Part shown: piece by piece, positions 59,696-64,000 of the stretch
Layout of the letters: every line of letters starts with the position of its first letter
Numbering within the stretch: the first letter of the stretch is position 1
From: Bradyrhizobium agreste
GTDB taxonomy: Bacteria > Pseudomonadota > Alphaproteobacteria > Rhizobiales > Xanthobacteraceae
NCBI RefSeq assembly: GCF_016031625.1
Contig: NZ_JACCHP010000007.1
Span: forward strand, 415,482-479,481
Direction of reading: 5' to 3'
DNA: 64,000 bases
The notes under the pieces: generated by a model
Told to the model about the DNA's origin: nothing
What the model saw: the letters and a program-made list of their open reading frames with translations, nothing else
Databases searched by the model: none
Translations under genes and position numbers: made by a program

Positions 59696-60513
59696 CAGTT
59701 TTCCTTTCCAAGCGCGCTCTCATGCCAGCGCCGTAAAACGAGGTGGGAAACTAGCGCCAGCACCCCATAGATGACAATCCCAGCCAGCGACAACAGCAGC
59801 AGGCTTGCGAACATGCGGGGTATGTTCAAGCGATAGCCGGATTCGGCGATCCTGTAGGCGAGCCCGGAGCCGGCGCCCGCCGTTCCGGCCGCGATCTCGG
59901 CCACGACCGCGCCGATCAGCGACAGTCCGCCGGCGATGCGCAGGCCGCCGAGAATGTAGGGCAGCGCCGCCGGCAGCTTGAGGAAGCGCAGGGTTTGCGG
60001 CTTCGATGCGCCATAGAGCTGGAACAGGCCGGCGAGGTTGCGATCCACCGAGTTCAGCCCGAGCGTGGTGTTGGACAGCACCGGGAAGAATGCGACGATG
60101 AAGGCGCAGACGACGACCGCGGTCTGCTGCTCCAGATAGATCAGCAGGAGCGGCGCGATCGCGATGACAGGCGTCACCTGGAGCACGATGGCATAGGGGA
60201 ACAGCGAATATTCCACCCATTTCGACTGGTTGAACAGCAGCGCCAGCGCGATGCCACCGACGCTGGCGGCGACAAAACCTTCGAGCGTGGTTGCAAGCGT
60301 GGTCGCCAGCGATTGTGACAGCACCGCCCAGTCCTTGATCAGCGTCAGCACGATGATTGAGGGCGCCGGCAGCACGTAAGGCGGGATCTCCCTGATGCGG
60401 ACCACCAGTTCCCAGGCGAGGAGGCCGGCCGCGAAGACGATGACGGGCAGCACGAAACGCATTGCGCGTTGCGCATGGGACGATTTTGCGGGCACAGGAG
60501 CTTGCGCGCTCAT
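59695..60513 (-). CDS. ABC transporter permease, SsuC/TauC/ThiX type
   Basis: Inner-membrane permease of 272 residues with about six helices. The EAA-loop is LFQLYGASKPQTLRFLKLPAALPYILGGLR. It also carries the family opening ETPPYVLP-like stretch EIPPYVLPAPS. Start at 60513 overlaps the ATPase stop (ATGA). It belongs with the ATPase and the NMT1-like binding protein. Confidence 0.92.
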   Translation of the reverse strand: MSAQAPVPAKSSHAQRAMRFVLPVIVFAAGLLAWELVVRIREIPPYVLPAPSIIVLTLIKDWAVLSQSLATTLATTLEGFVAASVGGIALALLFNQSKWVEYSLFPYAIVLQVTPVIAIAPLLLIYLEQQTAVVVCAFIVAFFPVLSNTTLGLNSVDRNLAGLFQLYGASKPQTLRFLKLPAALPYILGGLRIAGGLSLIGAVVAEIAAGTAGAGSGLAYRIAESGYRLNIPRMFASLLLLSLAGIVIYGVLALVSHLVLRRWHESALGKEN

Positions 60514-61325
60514 AGCGTCGATTGCTCCGAATAGGACGGCGCCAGCGCGGCGGACACGCGTCGGCAATAATCGGAATAGGCCGCCGAGGTGCGAAACTCC
60601 TCCCCGCGCGGCTCGACCGTCTCGATACGGATGTCGGCCTGGATGCGGCCGGGCCGCGCCGTCATGACGACGACGCGCTGCGACAGATAGACGGATTCGA
60701 ACACCGAATGGGTAACGAAGATGACGGTCTTGCGCAAAGACCGCCACAGCGCGAGCAGATCGTTGTTGAGGCGGAAGCGCGTAATCTCGTCGAGCGCGGC
60801 GAACGGCTCGTCCATCAGCAGGATATCCGGATCGGTGACGAGCGCACGCGCCAGCGACACCCGCATCTTCATGCCGCCGGAGAGCTCGCGCGGAAAGCTA
60901 TCCGCGAAATCGGCAAGGCCGACGCTGGCCAGCGCCGCATCGGCACGCGCGCGCCCCTCCGCCTTCGGCACGCCTGCGAGCTTCAAGGGCAGCCGCACGT
61001 TCTCTCGCACGTTGGTCCAGGGCATCAGGGTCGGCTCCTGGAACACGAAGCCGATGCCGTGACCCGGCAGCACCTCGCCCTCGTGCCGTGCCACCCGCAC
61101 CGTGCCCGATGATGGCGCGCTGAGCTCGGCGATCAGCCGCAACACCGTCGACTTGCCACAGCCGGACGGGCCCAGCAGCGAGACGAACTCGCCATTGCGG
61201 ACAGCAAGGTCGAACGGACCGAGCGCCATCACGCCGTTGTCGTAAGTTTTCGTCACGCCGCGCAGGCTGACGGCAAGCGCCGTCAGGCTGGACTCGACGG
61301 CAGGCGAGGTTTTGCTCTCTGTCAT
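60510..61325 (-). CDS. ABC transporter ATPase, SsuB/TauB/ThiZ type
   Basis: ATPase of 271 residues: Walker A GPSGCGKSTVLRLI, Q-loop FVFQEPTLMPWTNVREN, signature LSGGMKMRVSLARALV, Walker B LLMDEPFAALDE, H-loop VTHSVFE. The DEPFAALDEITR stretch is typical of nitrate/sulfonate/thiamine-precursor importers. The start at 61325 excludes upstream sequence that lies in a repeat. Confidence 0.95.
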   Translation of the reverse strand: MTESKTSPAVESSLTALAVSLRGVTKTYDNGVMALGPFDLAVRNGEFVSLLGPSGCGKSTVLRLIAELSAPSSGTVRVARHEGEVLPGHGIGFVFQEPTLMPWTNVRENVRLPLKLAGVPKAEGRARADAALASVGLADFADSFPRELSGGMKMRVSLARALVTDPDILLMDEPFAALDEITRFRLNNDLLALWRSLRKTVIFVTHSVFESVYLSQRVVVMTARPGRIQADIRIETVEPRGEEFRTSAAYSDYCRRVSAALAPSYSEQSTL

Positions 61326-61363
61326 CGAGTGCTGGCAATGATGAGACGCGGTCGAACGGCGTC

Positions 61364-61480
61364 CCTCACCTCTCCCCAACGGGGAGAGGTGAGGGGGCTC
61401 AGGCCCCACGAGGGAGCGTAACCCCTCACCCGGATCGCATCTGACGATGCGATCCGACCTCTCCCTTCGGGAGAGGTGAG
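61364..61480. repeat. Mosaic palindromic repeat (CCTCACCTCTCCCC type)
   Basis: Contains three hairpins: CCTCACCTCTCCCC/GGGGAGAGGTGAGG, GGATCGCATC/GATGCGATCC and CTCTCCC/GGGAGAG. It lies within an operon, between the binding-protein and ATPase genes, so it could affect relative expression by RNA folding. Related to 16355-16553. Confidence 0.85.
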
Positions 61481-61516
61481 CGACGCCGCCACACGTTGAT
61501 CCAGCCGCGACATCTG

Positions 61517-62539
61517 TTACGGCTTGTTCGGGCGCAGCTCGACGCCGACGCCCTTGTTGACGAAGCGCAGCGTGTAGGACTTGCGATAGTCGAGATCCGC
61601 CTTCACGACGCCGGCCTTGACCATCTTGTTGAAGAAGGAGGCATAGCGCTCGTCGCTCATCGCACCGATGCCGTTCTTCAAGCTGTCGCCGGAATCGACG
61701 ATGCCGTGCTCCTTCATCTTGGCCACGGAATAGGCCAGGAGATCGTCGGTCATCTCCGGGTTGAGCTGCTTGATCAGGGCATTGCCGGCGGAATTGTCGC
61801 GGTAGATGTAATTGTACCAGCCGATCATGGAGGCATCGACGAAGCGCTGCACGAGGTCAGGCTTCTTCTCGACGATCTCGCGGCGGGTTTCGATCAGCGT
61901 CGAATAGGTGTTGAAGCCGTAATCGGCGAGCAGCAGCACATTGGGCTTGAAGCCGGCGGCCTTCTCGACTGCGAAGGGCTCGGAGGTGACGTAACCCTGC
62001 ATGGCGCTCTTGGGATTGGCGATGAAGGGCTGCGGATTGAAATTGTAGGGGCGGACGTTCTTCTCGCTGAAGCCGTATTCGGATTTCAGCCACTGGAAAT
62101 AGCTGGTCATGCCTTCCTTGGAGACGAACAGCGTCAGCGGCTTGAGGTCCTCGATCTTGGTGACCTTGGCGTCGGGCTGCGTCAGCATCACCTGCGGATC
62201 CTTCTGGAACACCGCGGCGATGGTGACGACGGGAACGTTGTTGGCGACGGCGTCGAACGACATCAGCGTGTTCGCGGCCATGAAGAAATCGATCTTGCCG
62301 GCGATCAGCAGCATCCGGTTGTTCTCGTTCGGGCCGCCGGGGACGATGGTGACGTCAAGGCCGTATTTCTTGTAGGTGCCGTCGGCGATGGCCTGGAAGA
62401 AGCCGCCATGCTCGGCCTCGGCGACCCAGTTGGTGCCGAAGGCGACCTTGTCGAGCGTTTCAGCTCGCGCCGGGACGCTTCCGACCCAAGCGGCCATCAG
62501 GCCGGCAATTAACGCTCGCCGCAGATGAAAGGGGGTCAT
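61517..62539 (-). CDS. ABC transporter substrate-binding protein, NMT1/THI5-like
   Basis: Exported binding protein of 340 residues (signal ends VPARAETL). The stretches VAFGTNWVAEAEHGGFFQAI, YGLDVTIVPGGPNENNRMLL and GKIDFFMAANTLMSF are typical of the NMT1/THI5-like group, which binds pyrimidine thiamine precursors or similar small rings. GGAG precedes the ATG at 62539. It is the first gene of the operon with ATPase, permease, dehydrogenase and Inh protein. Confidence 0.9.
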   Translation of the reverse strand: MTPFHLRRALIAGLMAAWVGSVPARAETLDKVAFGTNWVAEAEHGGFFQAIADGTYKKYGLDVTIVPGGPNENNRMLLIAGKIDFFMAANTLMSFDAVANNVPVVTIAAVFQKDPQVMLTQPDAKVTKIEDLKPLTLFVSKEGMTSYFQWLKSEYGFSEKNVRPYNFNPQPFIANPKSAMQGYVTSEPFAVEKAAGFKPNVLLLADYGFNTYSTLIETRREIVEKKPDLVQRFVDASMIGWYNYIYRDNSAGNALIKQLNPEMTDDLLAYSVAKMKEHGIVDSGDSLKNGIGAMSDERYASFFNKMVKAGVVKADLDYRKSYTLRFVNKGVGVELRPNKP

Positions 62540-62677
62540 GATGGCACTCCGTCGATCGTGGCTGGCCGATATGAAGGCAACGCGATAAAACTGCATGACA
62601 TTTGGGGACGCGCGCCGACGAGGCCCGCGTCCCCTCATACCCAAATTACGTGACAAATTCGGGCAAAGAAACCCACG

Positions 62678-63484
62678 ATGACGCCACCCCGCGACTGGAT
62701 CGACATCAACTGGGCCAATGCGGCCCCTGTGGATGTGTCGCGCTGGATCGCGGTGCTGCCGCTGGCGGCGACCGAGCAGCACGGCCCGCATCTGCCGCTG
62801 ACGACGGACGTGCTGATCGCGGACGCTTATCTGGCTCGTGTGCGCGAGCTGCTGCCCGAGCGCGTTCCGGCCAGTTTCCTCCCCGTTGAGCCAATCGGGA
62901 TTTCCACCGAGCATATCGACTATCCGGGCACGCAGACGCTCCCGACTGAAGTTGCGCTGAGGAAATGGACAGGGATCGGCGAGGACGTTGCACGCCGCGG
63001 CGTGAAGAAGCTCGTCATCGTCACCAGCCATGGCGGCAACAGCGCGGCGATGACGCTGGTCGCGCAGGACCTTCGCGCGCATCACAAGCTGTTCGTGGTG
63101 ACGACGTCGTGGTCGCGGCTCTCAGGCGCCGACAAATTGTTCCCGGCCGATGAGGTGCGCCACGGCATTCACGGCGGCGCGGTCGAGACCTCGATCATGC
63201 TGGCGCGCTATCCTGATCAGGTACGCAAGGATGCGATCGCTGATTTTCCCGCGAGCAGCGTCGCGCTGGAGCAGCAATATCGCTGGCTGTCGACGCAGCG
63301 GCCGGCGCCGTTCGCCTGGCAGGCGCAGGATCTCAACGCCAGCGGCGCAGTCGGCAACGCGACGCTGGCTGAGTCAGCGAAGGGAGAGCAGCTGCTCGAT
63401 CAGGGCGCGAGGGCGTTCTCCGAGCTGCTGGGGGAGGTCGATAACTTCGACGTGAACAGGCTCGCCAAGGGGCCGCTCGGCTAG
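62678..63484 (+). CDS. Creatininase-family amidohydrolase
   Basis: Metal-dependent amidase of 268 residues. The metal-binding pattern is visible: Glu and His in ATEQHGPHLPLTTD, Asp in TTDVLI, His in SHGGNSAAM and Glu in HGGAVETSIML. The family includes creatininase, MftE and formamide deformylases of the FAPy type. It is divergent from the NMT1-like operon, so the pair may take up and hydrolyse one compound. Confidence 0.9.
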   Translation: MTPPRDWIDINWANAAPVDVSRWIAVLPLAATEQHGPHLPLTTDVLIADAYLARVRELLPERVPASFLPVEPIGISTEHIDYPGTQTLPTEVALRKWTGIGEDVARRGVKKLVIVTSHGGNSAAMTLVAQDLRAHHKLFVVTTSWSRLSGADKLFPADEVRHGIHGGAVETSIMLARYPDQVRKDAIADFPASSVALEQQYRWLSTQRPAPFAWQAQDLNASGAVGNATLAESAKGEQLLDQGARAFSELLGEVDNFDVNRLAKGPLG

Positions 63485-63623
63485 CCCGCATCCACCTGAA
63501 ACCATTCGGGAAACGACCGGCTTCCGAGAGCGCCAGATGCGCTTTCGAACCGGAGGCGAGGAGCCTCCGTCCAACTGGCACGCGGGCCACAACGGACCGC
63601 CTCAACCCCGGATGGAGTTTCAC

Positions 63624-63887
63624 ATGTCGATCAAGACCAAGATTGCCGCCGCAGCTCTCGCTGCCCTCGCCGTCACCGGCAGCATCGCGTCCACCACCAC
63701 CTCGGCCGAAGCCAAGCAGCCCGGCTGGGTCTGGGGTGTCGGCGCCGGCATCGCCACCGCCGCCGTCGTCGGCTCCGCGATCGCCGCCAGCAATGATCCC
63801 TATTATTACGGCTATCACCGCTGCGGCTGGGTCGCCCAGTACAACGCCTTCGGCCAGTACGTCGGCCGCGTCCGCACCTGCTACTGA
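63624..63887 (+). CDS. Small secreted Gly/Tyr-rich protein
   Basis: An 87-residue protein with signal peptide (ends TTTSAEAKQ), a second hydrophobic stretch VWGVGAGIATAAVVGSAIAA and a C-terminal PYYYGYHRCGWVAQYN...CY with two Cys. Similar short envelope proteins are common in Bradyrhizobium (recollection). Function unknown. The ATG at 63624 has GGAG upstream. Its stop codon touches the large inverted repeat. Confidence 0.75.
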   Translation: MSIKTKIAAAALAALAVTGSIASTTTSAEAKQPGWVWGVGAGIATAAVVGSAIAASNDPYYYGYHRCGWVAQYNAFGQYVGRVRTCY

Positions 63888-64000
63888 TCCTGAGTACCTG
63901 AGGCCGATCTCCACGTGGATCCTGCGTCCGACACGGGCGCCTCATCCACCCCGTGTCGGACGCAGGATCCACGTGGAGATCGGCCTCAGGTACTCAGGAT
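63887..64000. repeat. Perfect 51-bp inverted repeat at the window end
   Basis: Left arm 63887-63937 (starting ATCCTGAGTACCTGAGGCCG) is the exact reverse complement of right arm 63950-64000 (ending CGGCCTCAGGTACTCAGGAT). The spacer is 12 bases (63938-63949). The right arm ends at the last base of the window, so the true arm length is unknown. Could be a strong hairpin, a mobile repeat, or an assembly artefact. Confidence 0.9.

Overview
The window reads as chromosomal DNA of a Bradyrhizobium-like alphaproteobacterium (Hyphomicrobiales). This is an inference from its high GC, the neighbourhood pckA / chvI-chvG-hprK-EIIA-HPr, the stand-alone short HPr kinase, many small alphaproteobacterial secreted proteins and the mosaic palindromic repeats between genes. 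No rRNA, tRNA, CRISPR array, prophage or intact insertion sequence was seen. Coding density is high and most genes look like ordinary housekeeping or transport genes.

Layout. 0-9.6 kb: a PAS-HTH regulator cut by the window edge, a chemoreceptor, an FAD dehydrogenase, a secreted ClpP-fold protein, a small membrane protein plus SCO1/SenC, a family 3 solute-binding protein, and a TauE exporter overlapping a TIGR02186-type gene. 9.6-16.4 kb: an MBL hydrolase and EamA transporter facing a LysR regulator, a small Cys protein, glycogen phosphorylase and a thioesterase. 16.6-26.2 kb: pckA, a secreted TPR-CHAT protein, a HugZ-like protein, then the chvI-chvG-hprK-EIIA(Man)-HPr signalling module with overlapping genes. 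26.3-32.1 kb: a GT39-like membrane glycosyltransferase, a caspase-YARHG gene overlapping an M15 peptidoglycan peptidase gene, and divergent lepA.

32.2-35.4 kb is an accessory islet (AHSA1-type protein, basic 'plasmid stabilization'-like protein, Cys-rich metal-binding protein, NmrA/NDUFA9-like protein). At its far end lies a decayed copy of the lepA 3' end, which suggests insertion or duplication next to lepA. 35.4-41.2 kb holds an ABC/HlyD efflux operon, an isoprenylcysteine methyltransferase-like gene, a DUF2933-type gene and a His-rich periplasmic repeat protein, possibly a metal-handling cluster. 41.4-45.2 kb has a Tat-exported esterase, a GrpB protein, a frameshifted GNAT gene, an ABC_sub_bind protein and a small hypothetical.

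45.5-57.9 kb: a PAS-GGDEF-EAL protein with a degenerate GGDEF, mepA, modABC (ModC lacks its C-terminal sensor domain), a K+/H+ antiporter, an MscS homologue that lacks its pore helix, map, radC, a Sel1-repeat protein and a hypothetical. 58.0-64 kb: a tandem-Inh secreted protein, then a reverse-strand operon (NMT1-like binding protein, ATPase, permease, 2-hydroxyacid dehydrogenase) divergent from a creatininase-family amidase, a small secreted protein, and a perfect 51-bp inverted repeat at the very end of the window.

No clearly new defence or mobile system was found. The strongest leads are the MscS homologue without its pore segment, the lepA 3' relic that bounds the islet, the caspase-YARHG/M15 gene pair, the His-rich repeat protein beside the efflux operon, and the end-of-window palindrome.
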